NCBI RefSeq assembly: GCF_024752355.1
Contig: NZ_JANTHZ010000006.1
Coordinates: 62,001-126,000, forward strand
DNA length: 64,000 nt
Reading direction: 5' to 3'
Origin: Ancylobacter mangrovi
Lineage (GTDB): Bacteria; Pseudomonadota; Alphaproteobacteria; Rhizobiales; Xanthobacteraceae
Positions 46,527 through 55,352 of this stretch are shown here, one piece after another; positions within the stretch are counted from its first letter, which is position 1, and each line of letters opens with the position of its first letter. The position numbers and the translations under genes were made by a program. The notes below the pieces were generated by a model. That model saw only the letters and a program-made list of their open reading frames with translations, was not told the DNA's origin and searched no databases.

Positions 46527-47312
46527 ATGACGGAATCGCCGACCGCTCCCCTCCCCGACGCCAGGCTCCCCGCCCGCGAGCCGGCGCTCGCCGTGACCGA
46601 CGTCACCCATAGCTTTGGCAGCCGCAAGGCGCTCGACCGGGTGAGCCTCACCGTTCCGGCGGCGAGCTTCACCGCGCTGCTCGGCCCCAATGGCGCGGGC
46701 AAGACCACGCTGTTCTCGCTCGTCACGCGGCTCTACGACAACCGCAGCGGCACGATCCGGGTGCTGGGCTACGACGTGCGGCGCCAGGCCGCCGCCGCGC
46801 TGAGCCGGCTCGGCGTGGTGTTCCAGGCCCGCACGCTCGACCTCGAGCTCACCGTGCAGCAGAACCTGCTCTACCACGCCACCCTGCACGGCATGGGCTT
46901 CGCCGCCGGGCGCCGCCGCGCGGGCGAGGTGCTGGAGCAGGCGGGCCTCGCCGAGCGCGCCCGCGACAAGGTGCGCACCCTCTCCGGCGGCCAGATGCGC
47001 CGCGTCGAGATCGCCCGCGCGCTGATCCATCGCCCTCGCCTGCTGCTGCTCGACGAGCCGACCGTCGGGCTCGACATCGCCTCGCGCGCCGCGCTGCTGG
47101 CGCAGGTCCGCGCCCTCGTCGCCGAGGAAGGCATCGGTGTCCTGTGGGCGACCCACATCATCGAGGAGATCTTGCCGGACGACCGGGTCGTGGTGCTCCA
47201 TCGCGGCCGCGTGCGCGCCGAGGGACGGGCCGGCGAGATTTCCGCCGGCGCCGGCACGCTGGCGGCCGCCTTCCTCGCGCTGGTCGGTGAGGACGCGGAG
47301 GTGCCGGCATGA
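46527..47312 (+). CDS. PQQ-associated ABC transporter ATP-binding protein (LutE-like)
   Basis: A 261-aa ATPase with Walker A GPNGAGKTT, signature LSGGQMRRVEIARAL and Walker B LLLLDEPTVGLD, of the ABC-2 type that pairs with PQQ-alcohol-dehydrogenase-associated permeases. It overlaps the permease gene by 4 bp. The 5' end is poorly defined: ATG 46527 has only a weak CCGGA upstream. Confidence 0.9.
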   Translation: MTESPTAPLPDARLPAREPALAVTDVTHSFGSRKALDRVSLTVPAASFTALLGPNGAGKTTLFSLVTRLYDNRSGTIRVLGYDVRRQAAAALSRLGVVFQARTLDLELTVQQNLLYHATLHGMGFAAGRRRAGEVLEQAGLAERARDKVRTLSGGQMRRVEIARALIHRPRLLLLDEPTVGLDIASRAALLAQVRALVAEEGIGVLWATHIIEEILPDDRVVVLHRGRVRAEGRAGEISAGAGTLAAAFLALVGEDAEVPA

Positions 47313-48250
47313 ACGCGCCCCGCACCGGCACGCGCGACATCGAGGCGGGCGTTGCGCCCCTGCCCGAACGCGCGCCCGCTCCCACTCCGCCCTCGTCCGA
47401 CCCGCGCCACGCGATGCCCGCCGGGCGCTTCCGCCTGCCGCTTTCCGGCTATGCCATCTGCCTCGCCGGCATCTGCTGGCGCGAGGGGCTGCGCTTCCTC
47501 AACCAGCGCGGCCGGTTCCTGTCGGCACTGGTGCGTCCGCTGGTGTGGCTGTTCATCTTCGCCGCCGGCTTCCGCTCGGTGCTGGGCGTGTCGATCATCC
47601 CGCCCTACGAGACCTATGTGTTGTACGAGGTCTACGTCACGCCCGGGCTGGTGGCGATGATCCAGCTCTTCAACGGCCTGCAGTCCTCGCTCTCCATGGT
47701 CTATGACCGCGAGGTCGGGGCGATGCGGATCCTGCTGGTCAGCCCCTATCCGCGCTGGTTCCTGCTGGTCTCCAAGCTCGTCGCCGGCATCTGCGTCTCG
47801 CTGCTGCAGGTCTACGCATTCCTGCTGGTCGCGTGGTTCTGGGACGTCGAGCTGCCGCCGATCGGCTACCTCACCGTGCTGCCCGCGCTCATGCTCTCCG
47901 GGCTGATGCTGGGGGCGATGGGCCTGCTCCTGTCCTCGGTGTTCCGGCAGATGGAGAACTTCGCCAGCGTGATGAACTTCGTCATCTTCCCGATGTTCTT
48001 CGCCTCCTCCGCGCTCTACCCGCTGTGGCGGGTGCAGGAGAGCAGCCTGGTGCTGTGGTGGATCTGCACGCTGAACCCGTTCTCCTACGCGGTGGAGCTG
48101 ATCCGCTTCGCGCTTTATGGCCAGTTCAACCCGCTCGCCACCGCCGTGGTGGCCGGCTGCGCGCTGGTCTTTCTCGGCGCCGCCATTTTCGCCTACGATC
48201 CTTCCGCCGGCGTGATGGCCCGCCGCGGCGGGCCCGACAACGCCAGATGA
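47309..48250 (+). CDS. PQQ-associated ABC-2 type permease (LutF-like)
   Basis: A 313-aa permease with a Pro-rich cytoplasmic N-terminus (about residues 1-45) and six predicted helices in the ABC2 pattern, for example FLSALVRPLVWLFIFAAGF; the QSSLSMVYDREVGAMRILL loop is typical. ABC-2 systems usually export, yet this one is paired with a periplasmic binding protein, so the transport direction is uncertain. Confidence 0.9.
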   Translation: MNAPRTGTRDIEAGVAPLPERAPAPTPPSSDPRHAMPAGRFRLPLSGYAICLAGICWREGLRFLNQRGRFLSALVRPLVWLFIFAAGFRSVLGVSIIPPYETYVLYEVYVTPGLVAMIQLFNGLQSSLSMVYDREVGAMRILLVSPYPRWFLLVSKLVAGICVSLLQVYAFLLVAWFWDVELPPIGYLTVLPALMLSGLMLGAMGLLLSSVFRQMENFASVMNFVIFPMFFASSALYPLWRVQESSLVLWWICTLNPFSYAVELIRFALYGQFNPLATAVVAGCALVFLGAAIFAYDPSAGVMARRGGPDNAR

Positions 48251-48327
48251 GGCCGGCCTACCCGTTCGATCCGCCGGCCGTGAACGACCATAAAAACCAG
48301 AACAGAAACGCTTTCGAGGACGCCCCG

Positions 48328-49140
48328 ATGCCCGCACGCCGCTTCCGCCTTCGCCCCGACGCCCCTCTCCGACGTACGGCGCTCTCCGCCGCGCTTTGCG
48401 CCGCCGGCGCACTGGGCCTCGCCCTCGCAGCCGCGCCCGCGCATGCCGCCGGTGGCGCCGACCCGCTGTGGCCCTGCATCCAGCCCAAGGTGCCGACCCT
48501 CGCCGCCGGGCAGATGTGGGCCGGCCCCACGATCGAGGGGATCAACTGGCACGACGACCCGAAGGTCGCGGAGCTGGTGCCGATTCTCGCCGCGCGCCGC
48601 ACACCGATGGACGAGGCCGACAGCCTCATCAACGCCTTCGCCGCCGATGCCGGCAGCGGCGCCGACAAGAACAAGCGGCTGACCATGCTGTTCGCCGGCG
48701 TGTTCGACGAGATCAACACCCAGCGCAGCCGCATCCTCGCCGGCATCGAGCGCTACTCGAAGCATCAGGTCGACCTGTCCAAGCGCATCAAGGAGGAGAG
48801 CCTGGAGCTCTCCAGGGCCAAGAAGGCCGAGAAGAAGGCGGCGGCCGGAAAGACCGATGCCAGCGCCCCGGACGCCAAGGCCGCCACCGCGCCGAACAGC
48901 GCGACGCCGAGCGGCGCGGCAGCGGGAGGCACCGGCCAGAGCGGTACCAATCAGAACACCGCCGGCCAGGGCGGCAATGGTCAGGCAGGCTCGACCGCCG
49001 AGCTGGAAAAGGAAGTGCTCTGGGACACCCGCATCTACGACGCCCGCCACCAGGCAGTCTCGGCGGTCTGCGAAAGCCCGGTGATCCTCGAGCAGCGCGT
49101 CTTCGCCCTCGCCCGCGCGATCCAGAACGTGATGGACTGA
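48328..49140 (+). CDS. Exported Ala/Lys-rich protein, last gene of lut/ped-type operon
   Basis: A 270-aa exported protein. The signal peptide (SAALCAAGALGLALAAAPAHA) is followed by DPLWPCIQPKVPTLAAGQMWAG, a helical region with a likely coiled coil (about 125-160, DLSKRIKEESLELSRAKKAEKK) and a low-complexity Ala/Gly/Gln linker before a conserved C-terminus (WDTRIYDARHQAVSAVCES). ATG 48328 gives a clean signal peptide. An upstream ATG at 48247 overlaps the permease stop and is a coupled alternative. It matches the exported protein at the end of lut-type operons; function unknown. Confidence 0.8.
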   Translation: MPARRFRLRPDAPLRRTALSAALCAAGALGLALAAAPAHAAGGADPLWPCIQPKVPTLAAGQMWAGPTIEGINWHDDPKVAELVPILAARRTPMDEADSLINAFAADAGSGADKNKRLTMLFAGVFDEINTQRSRILAGIERYSKHQVDLSKRIKEESLELSRAKKAEKKAAAGKTDASAPDAKAATAPNSATPSGAAAGGTGQSGTNQNTAGQGGNGQAGSTAELEKEVLWDTRIYDARHQAVSAVCESPVILEQRVFALARAIQNVMD

Positions 49141-49159
49141 GGCCCGCGCGCCGCGACGC

Positions 49160-49723
49160 TCAGGCGGGGAGCCGCCTGAGCCGGAACTGCACCTGCGCGA
49201 TGATGGCGAGGTGCAGCACGAGCGCGCCGGCAAGGCTGCACAGATGGGCGGGAAGCGAGGCGGCGCCGGTCGCGATGACGGCGAACAGCGTCGCCAGACT
49301 CAGCGGCAGGAACAGCACCAGCGAGGTCGCGAGGCCGGGATTGTAGCGGCGCAGGCGCACACCCACCGCGACATGGGTCAGCGCGTTCACCAGCATCGCA
49401 TAGGGCGCCACCAGTCCGTAGCCTAGCCCATAGGCAAGCGCCGCATAGAAGGCGGCGAGGTTCAGGCCCCAGACGACAGGAAGGTTGACCACCAGCACCG
49501 CCGTGCGCGTGAGCCCCTCGCGCCCGTCGAACACCACCGTGTTAGCGAAGCGGCGGAAACGGTCGCCGGCATGCTCCTCGACCTGATGGATCATATAACC
49601 CGGGCTGTGCAGGAAGATCAGCAGCACCACCGGGGGAAGCGTCAGCGCCGGCACGACCGCCAGAAGCGCCGCTGCCATGAAGCCGGCGCCGGCGACCCAG
49701 TGACCCACCAGCCAGTCGCGCAT
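49160..49723 (-). CDS. HXXEE-domain membrane protein
   Basis: A 187-aa integral membrane protein with about five hydrophobic helices. The motif HQVEEH (in MIHQVEEHAGDRF) is the signature of the HXXEE family, whose function is unknown. The start at 49723 lies 65 bp after the CXXCW protein stop, at the end of the xox gene line. It is convergent with the lut/ped operon (19-bp gap). Confidence 0.82.
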   Translation of the reverse strand: MRDWLVGHWVAGAGFMAAALLAVVPALTLPPVVLLIFLHSPGYMIHQVEEHAGDRFRRFANTVVFDGREGLTRTAVLVVNLPVVWGLNLAAFYAALAYGLGYGLVAPYAMLVNALTHVAVGVRLRRYNPGLATSLVLFLPLSLATLFAVIATGAASLPAHLCSLAGALVLHLAIIAQVQFRLRRLPA

Positions 49724-49788
49724 GCGCACCCTGCCCCCGCCTCTCGCGACGGGCTCCGGGCGGGCGCCTGTCGCCTTATTCCTGCGGC

Positions 49789-50397
49789 TTATTCCCGCGG
49801 CTTGGCCTGCTCCACCGGCAGGCCGGCCTGCGCCCAGCCGTCGCTGCCGCCAGGATACCAGACGATGTTGGTATAGCCATACGTCATGGCGCGCTTGGCC
49901 GCGTTCCAGCTCATCCAGCAATCGGTCTTGCAGTAGAAGACCAACGGCGCGTCCTGCCGGCCGTCGGCAAGCGCGTCGAGGCCGTGGCGGAAATAGTCGT
50001 CCATTTCCGCGTTGAGCACGCCGTAGCCGACATTGGGCAGCCACACGCTGCCCGGCACGTTGTCGTGCTTCTTGTCGCGCCAGATGGTGCCGGGCGGAAG
50101 GTTCGCCGGCTTCACGTCGCGCGGCAGCACGTCGACGAAGATCGCGGCCTTGTCGCGCCAGAGCCGCTCGGCCTCGGCGGTGTCGATCACGCGCGCGCCC
50201 TTCAGCGTCGCCGGGGTCGGCGCGCGATAGGCGTCCATGCGGTAGCCGTCCGGCTCCGGGACGGGCGCCCCCGCTACAGCGGGCGTGTTCGCCGGGGTCT
50301 GCCCCGACACCGGCGAGAGGGCGAACAGGACCAGGGCCAGACCGACGATGCCGATCCAGGCGAGGCGGGTCAGTGGCGGTTCGTGGTGCGGGCTCAT
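49789..50397 (-). CDS. PQQ-associated rhodanese-like CXXCW-motif protein
   Basis: A 202-aa exported protein (signal peptide IGIVGLALVLFALSPVSG) with a rhodanese-like fold. FYCKTDCWMSWNAAKRA carries the Cys-x3-Cys-Trp form of the motif named for this PQQ-associated family. The role is unknown; a thiol-redox or sulfur-carrier function fits the SoxYZ-like protein elsewhere in the region. The start at 50397 lies 28 bp after xoxJ. Confidence 0.87.
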   Translation of the reverse strand: MSPHHEPPLTRLAWIGIVGLALVLFALSPVSGQTPANTPAVAGAPVPEPDGYRMDAYRAPTPATLKGARVIDTAEAERLWRDKAAIFVDVLPRDVKPANLPPGTIWRDKKHDNVPGSVWLPNVGYGVLNAEMDDYFRHGLDALADGRQDAPLVFYCKTDCWMSWNAAKRAMTYGYTNIVWYPGGSDGWAQAGLPVEQAKPRE

Positions 50398-50425
50398 GAT
50401 GCCTCCCAGTAGCCGCCACCCGGTC

Positions 50426-51283
50426 TCAGGGCGCCGGCTCGATCGGCCGGTTCTGCGCGTCGAGCAGCGGCACGCCGTACTCCGCGAGAATGCGGTTGAT
50501 CGCACCCTGCTCCTCGGCGATGAAGCCGTTGAGCTGATGCTTCCAGTTGAGCTCGCCCGGGCGGATGCCGAAGGTGATGCGGTAGACGAGCGAGGGATCG
50601 CCCTTCTCCTTCACCAGCGGTGTCACCGTGAGCGGCTCGGACGAGGCCTTGGCGAAATAGCCGCCGATCGGCCCCCACAGGATGCCGGCATCGATGGTGC
50701 CGTCGTCGATGTCGGCGATCATCGTCTCGGCCGGGCTGTCGAAGCGCCGGTCGACCATCAGCGAATAGGGCCGCGCCATCCCCATCAGCCCGTTGCGGGC
50801 CAGCAGGTCGGCCGGGGGCGTGCCGGCCACCACGCCGATGTGCCGTCCCTTGAGGCGCGGATCCTCCAGCGTGTCGACGCCGGCGAGATCGCCGTCCTTC
50901 CGGGTGATCAGCACCCAGGCGGACTGGTAGTAGGGATTGGTGTTGAGCACCGGATCCGCGCCGACCACATAGCCCATGACCACGTCGCAAACCCGCGAGC
51001 CGAGCGTCTTGCGGTAGAATCCGGTGGCCTGCGGGAACCAGGTGTAGTCGAGCTCGAGGTCGAGCTTCTTGGCGAGAAGCTCGGCGATCTTGTTCTCGAA
51101 CCCCTCCCCCTCCTCGTTGGTGAAGGGCATGTTGGCGGGATCGGCGCACACGCGCAGGGTCGAGCGGTCGACGAGATCGGAGACCTGGGCCGAAGCCGGG
51201 GTCACGCCGCCGAGCGCGACGACCAGCAGCCCGGCCGCCGCCGCGGGCAGGCAGCGCGACGCGGCGCGCGCGAGCGCACCCAT
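50426..51283 (-). CDS. xoxJ: XoxJ: periplasmic protein of the XoxF system
   Basis: A 285-aa binding-protein-like product (signal peptide AAAAGLLVVALGGVTPASA, then STLRVCADPANMPFTNEEGEGFENKIAE) of the MxaJ/XoxJ family. XoxJ is thought to activate or mature the XoxF dehydrogenase rather than import a solute. The start at 51283 lies 4 bp after the xoxG stop. Confidence 0.93.
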   Translation of the reverse strand: MGALARAASRCLPAAAAGLLVVALGGVTPASAQVSDLVDRSTLRVCADPANMPFTNEEGEGFENKIAELLAKKLDLELDYTWFPQATGFYRKTLGSRVCDVVMGYVVGADPVLNTNPYYQSAWVLITRKDGDLAGVDTLEDPRLKGRHIGVVAGTPPADLLARNGLMGMARPYSLMVDRRFDSPAETMIADIDDGTIDAGILWGPIGGYFAKASSEPLTVTPLVKEKGDPSLVYRITFGIRPGELNWKHQLNGFIAEEQGAINRILAEYGVPLLDAQNRPIEPAP

Positions 51284-51287
51284 CGCC

Positions 51288-51878
51288 TCAGCCCGCCCGG
51301 CCGAAGCACTGATCCTCGTTTTCCTTGTACGCATTGCTCTTGTCCTCGCGCTTGCTCGGCCGGACACGGCCGAGCGCGCCGTCGGCGCGGGCCTTCAGAT
51401 AGATATAGATATCGTCGAGATAGCACATGACGTTCTTGTTCTCGCCGAAGGACGGCATGACCTGGTCAGCCGTGCCCACGCCGATGTTCTTCTTGCCGTT
51501 GACGACCGTCTCCATGAACTGCTCGTAGGTCATCGTCTTCAGCGAGTCGGCGAGCGCGGGGGCGTAGGTCGAGCCCATGCCGTCGGGGCCGTGGCAGACA
51601 TGGCATTCGGCGTGATAGCGCCGGTATCCGCTGTAGGTGTACCAGTCGACCGTGCCGTCCTTGCCGATGTTGTAGGTCGGCGTCCCGTCCGGAAGCGTGT
51701 ACTCGCCCAGATCGTCCTTTTCCTTGGCCACCGGCTCGCCGGCCGGCGCCGGGGTCGCGGCTTCCTGGGCATGGGAGGGGATCGGCATCAGGAGAGTGGT
51801 CGCGAGGACCAGGGCCGATACGCCGGCGGATGCCGGCAGGATGCCGGAAACAAGCCATCCGCGAACAGGATTCTTCAT
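51288..51878 (-). CDS. xoxG: XoxG: cytochrome c electron acceptor of XoxF
   Basis: A 196-aa periplasmic monoheme cytochrome. Signal peptide to about SHAQEA; heme motif C92-H-V-C95-H96 (AECHVCHGPDGMGS); likely axial Met in QVMPSFGENKN; and the late VMCYLDDIYIYLKARADGALGRVRP typical of cL/XoxG proteins. It accepts electrons from XoxF. A 233-bp gap with a GTTCT-A-AGAAC dyad separates it from xoxF, so it may have its own promoter. Confidence 0.94.
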   Translation of the reverse strand: MKNPVRGWLVSGILPASAGVSALVLATTLLMPIPSHAQEAATPAPAGEPVAKEKDDLGEYTLPDGTPTYNIGKDGTVDWYTYSGYRRYHAECHVCHGPDGMGSTYAPALADSLKTMTYEQFMETVVNGKKNIGVGTADQVMPSFGENKNVMCYLDDIYIYLKARADGALGRVRPSKREDKSNAYKENEDQCFGRAG

Positions 51879-51986
51879 CGATCAGTCTCCTCAGGGCGCC
51901 GCTAGGGTCAGGAGGCCGGAGCGCCGGGATCGGCGAGGCCGGCGCGGGCCGGTCACAGGGTGCAGCGTGTGCCTAGATTCGGAATT

Positions 51987-51997
51987 GTTCTAAGAAC
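51987..51997 (-). promoter_or_regulatory. Dyad GTTCT-A-AGAAC upstream of xoxG
   Basis: A perfect 11-bp dyad 109 bp before xoxG within the xoxF-xoxG gap. The core TTCTAAGAA also occurs upstream of pqqA (36654-36662). The same gap has an imperfect GC-rich inverted repeat around 52070-52100, just after the xoxF stop, that could act as a partial terminator or mRNA-end structure. Confidence 0.45.
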
Positions 51998-52111
51998 TTC
52001 ATAAACTTGGGTGGCCTGAGACGGCGGGGCCCGGCACACCGGACAAGCCGGCGGCCAGGCCCCCTTCGTTCAGGAGGGCGCCCCGCGTACGGAGCGCCTC
52101 CAAGCACGTCC

Positions 52112-53917
52112 TCAGTTCGGCAGCGCGAACACCGTGAGCTGACCACCGAGGTTGGTGTAGTTCGACAGAGCCGCATAGCCGCCCACCGCGCCGAGGCCGG
52201 CATTGGGATCGGTCAGGCCGGCCGCGAGGCCGATGCCCGCCCATCCGCCGACGCCCGACAGGATGGCGATGTACTGCTTGCCCTTGTGCTCGTAGGTGGT
52301 GACGTTGCCGATGATGCCGGACGGGGTCTTGAACTTGTAGAGTTCCTTGCCCGTCTTGGCGTCGACCGCCTTCAGGTAGCCTTCCAGCGTGCCGTAGAAC
52401 ACCACGTCACCCGCGGTGGCGAGGGCGCCCGACCACACCGAGAACGGCTCGGGCAGCGACCAGACGATCTTGCCCTTGGTGTTGTCCCAGGCGATGAAGT
52501 TGCCCATGCCGCCATGGCTGTTCGGCGCGGGGAACATCGACAGGGTGGCGCCGACATAGGGCTGGCCCGCCGTGTAGCTGACGCGGAAGGGCTCGTAGTC
52601 CATGCAGACGTGGTTGGTGGGCACGTAGAACAGGTGGGTCTTGGGCGAGTAGGACGCCGGCTGCTGGTCCTTGGTGCCGAGCGCCGCCGGGCAGATGCCC
52701 TTGGTGTTCACGTCTTCGCCCTGCTCCTGGGTCGAATACTTGGCGACGACCAGCGGACGACCATAGGTCGGGCTGTTCTTGTCCATGTCGACCTTGGAGG
52801 CCCAGTTGACCGCCGGATCATACTTCTCGGCGACCAGCAGCTCGCCGGTCACGCGGTCCAGCGTGTAGCCGAAGCCGTTACGGTCGAAGTGGGTGAGCAG
52901 CTTGCGCGGCTGGCCGTTGAACTGCTGATCGGTGAGGATCATCTCGTTCACGCCGTCGAAGTCCCACTCGTCGTGCGGGGTCATCTGGTAGACCCACTTG
53001 GCCATGCCGGTGTCGGCATCGCGGGCCCAGATGGTCATCGACCACTTGTTGTCGCCGGGGCGCTGGGACGGGTTCCAGGTGGAGGGGTTGCCCGAACCGT
53101 AATAGACGAGATTGGTCTCGGGGTCGTAGGAGTACCAGCCCCAAGTACAACCGCCGCCGATCTTCCACTGATCGCCTTCCCAGGTCTTCAGCGACGAATC
53201 CTTGCCGATCGGCTTGCCGAGCGCGGTCGTCTTCTCGGGGTCGACGAGGAGCTCGCTGTCCGGGCCCATCGAGTAGCCGCGCCAGACCTGCTTGCCGGTC
53301 TTGGCGTCATAGGCGGTCACGTGGCAGCGCACGCCGAACTCACCACCCGAGATGCCGACGATCACCTTGTCCTTGACCGGCAGTACGGTCGCGGTGTTGG
53401 TCTCGCCCTTCTTCGGATCGCCATTGACGACCGACCACTTCTTCTCGCCGGTCTTGGCGTCGAGCGCCACCAGCGTCGTGTCGGCCTGGTGCAGGAAGAT
53501 CATGCCGTCGGAATAGGCGAGACCGCGGTTGACGGTGTCGCAGCACATCACCGGAATGACGTTCGGATCCTGCTTCGGCTCGTATTTCCACACGATGCGA
53601 CCATCGTTGTTGAGGTCGAGCGCGTAGACGATGTTGGGGAAGGGCGTGTGCACGTACATCATGTCGCCGATGATGAGCGGGCCGCCTTCATGGCCGCGCA
53701 ACACACCGGTCGAGAACGTCCAGGCCACCTGAAGCTTGCCGACATTGCCGGCATTGATCTGGTCGAGCTTGGAATAACGGGTGTTGGCGTAGTCGCCGGT
53801 CTGAATACCCCACTGCTTGGGGTCTTTCATGATAGTCATCAGCCCGTCATTGGCCATAGCCGGCCAAGCATAGGCTGCCGCAGCACTGATGAATGCTGCT
53901 GCCAAAACCTTGCGCAT
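52112..53917 (-). CDS. xoxF: XoxF: lanthanide-dependent PQQ methanol dehydrogenase
   Basis: A 601-aa periplasmic quinoprotein that oxidises methanol. Signal peptide to about Ala22, then eight W-blade repeats. Vicinal Cys125-Cys126 form the PQQ-stacking disulfide; Glu193, Asn277 and catalytic Asp319 bind the metal; and Asp321 (in WDFDG) is the extra aspartate that marks lanthanide rather than calcium enzymes. The start MRKVLAAAF at 53917 gives a clean signal peptide. xoxG and xoxJ follow. No mxaF is seen in the window. Confidence 0.97.
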   Translation of the reverse strand: MRKVLAAAFISAAAAYAWPAMANDGLMTIMKDPKQWGIQTGDYANTRYSKLDQINAGNVGKLQVAWTFSTGVLRGHEGGPLIIGDMMYVHTPFPNIVYALDLNNDGRIVWKYEPKQDPNVIPVMCCDTVNRGLAYSDGMIFLHQADTTLVALDAKTGEKKWSVVNGDPKKGETNTATVLPVKDKVIVGISGGEFGVRCHVTAYDAKTGKQVWRGYSMGPDSELLVDPEKTTALGKPIGKDSSLKTWEGDQWKIGGGCTWGWYSYDPETNLVYYGSGNPSTWNPSQRPGDNKWSMTIWARDADTGMAKWVYQMTPHDEWDFDGVNEMILTDQQFNGQPRKLLTHFDRNGFGYTLDRVTGELLVAEKYDPAVNWASKVDMDKNSPTYGRPLVVAKYSTQEQGEDVNTKGICPAALGTKDQQPASYSPKTHLFYVPTNHVCMDYEPFRVSYTAGQPYVGATLSMFPAPNSHGGMGNFIAWDNTKGKIVWSLPEPFSVWSGALATAGDVVFYGTLEGYLKAVDAKTGKELYKFKTPSGIIGNVTTYEHKGKQYIAILSGVGGWAGIGLAAGLTDPNAGLGAVGGYAALSNYTNLGGQLTVFALPN

Positions 53918-54334
53918 GCCTAAATCTCCTCCTGAACGATCCTCCGGGACCGACCAACAGGTCGGCCCGTCGCGGCTTGTTGCCGTTCTGAGCTTTCGTC
54001 CTCGGCAGCGTGTCACGACCGGCTGGGGGAGAATCAGCCGGATCTTCACGGGGGCTCCTGCCCCAAGCTGGCCTACGAACCGGATCGAAGGATTGCCCCT
54101 CGAAAGCCGTTGAAGCCGAAGACGTAAGGAAGGCTAATCCGAATTCCTACAACGCGCAATAAGAACTCTTATGAGAAATAGGTCTTATTATGATTTTGCT
54201 GCAGGCGCGAAGAATATACAATATACCAGACAACTATACTTAATTCCCGCCCCGTTGCCTCGTGCGTATGCGCGTCGCTCGCGCGTGAAATAACTACCAT
54301 CCCGTCGGCGCGGTCATGCTGCGCTGCGGCATGC
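53918..54334 (-). promoter_or_regulatory. xoxF upstream region with ATAAGA/TCTTAT sites
   Basis: A 417-bp gap with no gene. It holds a 14-bp dyad ATAAGA-AC-TCTTAT (54159-54172) and a third half-site TCTTATT at 54183-54189; AATAAGA (54158-54164) and TCTTATT also form an outer inverted pair. These lie about 240 bp before the xoxF start, in an AT-rich island (54140-54245), and are candidate sites for the regulator of methanol oxidation genes. Confidence 0.55.
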
Positions 54335-55312
54335 TCATTCCCACTCCAGCTCGTGATAGGCGGCGATGGCGTTGCGGGCGTTGAACTCGTCGAACAGAGA
54401 CCACGCGCCGCGCTCACCCTGGGCGGTCGCGGCCGGCGCATCGCCCATCGGCCGCCCATCGGCGATGAGCCGGCGCACATCGTCGCGCAGCGCCGCCAGA
54501 TAGCGCCGCTCGGCTTCGGAGGCCGCCGGCCATTCGACGCTGGCCGGCCCGTGACCGGGAACGACCCGCGGGGCCGATTCGCCGGCGAGCGTCCCCAGAA
54601 GGTCGAGCCAGCCGAGCAGGCTGCCGTCGAGGGTCGGCACATGGCCGACGAACAGCAGGTCGCCGAGCAGCCAGGTCCCGGTGTTCCGGTCGCGGATGGT
54701 CAGATCGTTGTCGGTGTGGGCGGTCGGCCGCGCCGCCAGGTCGAGCACGCGCCCGCCGAGGTCGAGCGTCAGCGTGTCGTCGACCAGCAGGTCCGGCAGC
54801 ACGATGCGGGTGCCCCTGCCCTGCTCGCCGAGCATCCGGTCCACCTGCGCCAGATAGGTGTCGGCGCGCACGGAGAGCGCGCGCGGCATCTTGTGATGCG
54901 CCACGAAGCGCACCCCTTGCGCCTCGAAAGCCGCGTTTCCCAGCGTGTGGTCGGGGTGCATGTGGGTGTTGACGACGTAGCGCAGCGGCCGGTCCGTCGT
55001 CGCGCGGACCGCCGCCAGCATGCGCTCGCCCGCCAGACGGCTGTTGCCGGTGTCGACCACCGCCGCCGCCTCCGCGCCGACGATCAGCGTCATGTTCGCG
55101 ATCGCGCCGCCATTCGACGGAGCGATGATCTCGTAAGGCGCGCGGAACACGAAGATGCCGTCGGCGACCTTCTCCAGCGGCATGGGCGCGGCGCCACCGG
55201 ACGGCCCCGAAGCGGGCGGGTCCGATGCGGCGCGCGCACGCCCGCCGCCGGCGACGAGCGCGGCAGCGAGCGCGAGGAAGGAACGACGGTCGGGCCTCGG
55301 CACGTCAGGCAT
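54335..55312 (-). CDS. Quinoprotein relay system zinc metallohydrolase
   Basis: A 325-aa MBL-fold protein with a twin-arginine signal (PRPDRRSFLALAAALVAGG) and the zinc motif NTHMHPDHTLGN, a late HTDNDL and VPGHG. It matches the family named for proximity to PQQ dehydrogenases and SoxYZ-like carriers, with an unknown periplasmic substrate. The start at 55312 lies 40 bp after the cytochrome c gene. Confidence 0.87.
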   Translation of the reverse strand: MPDVPRPDRRSFLALAAALVAGGGRARAASDPPASGPSGGAAPMPLEKVADGIFVFRAPYEIIAPSNGGAIANMTLIVGAEAAAVVDTGNSRLAGERMLAAVRATTDRPLRYVVNTHMHPDHTLGNAAFEAQGVRFVAHHKMPRALSVRADTYLAQVDRMLGEQGRGTRIVLPDLLVDDTLTLDLGGRVLDLAARPTAHTDNDLTIRDRNTGTWLLGDLLFVGHVPTLDGSLLGWLDLLGTLAGESAPRVVPGHGPASVEWPAASEAERRYLAALRDDVRRLIADGRPMGDAPAATAQGERGAWSLFDEFNARNAIAAYHELEWE

Positions 55313-55352
55313 GGCAGCCTCCGCGCGATACCCCCGCGGAAACCCGCGGCGG

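Noticed and set aside
52112-53917. Calcium-type methanol dehydrogenase MxaF
   Set aside because: The WDFDG motif has the lanthanide-specific aspartate, and no mxaI small-subunit gene is nearby.
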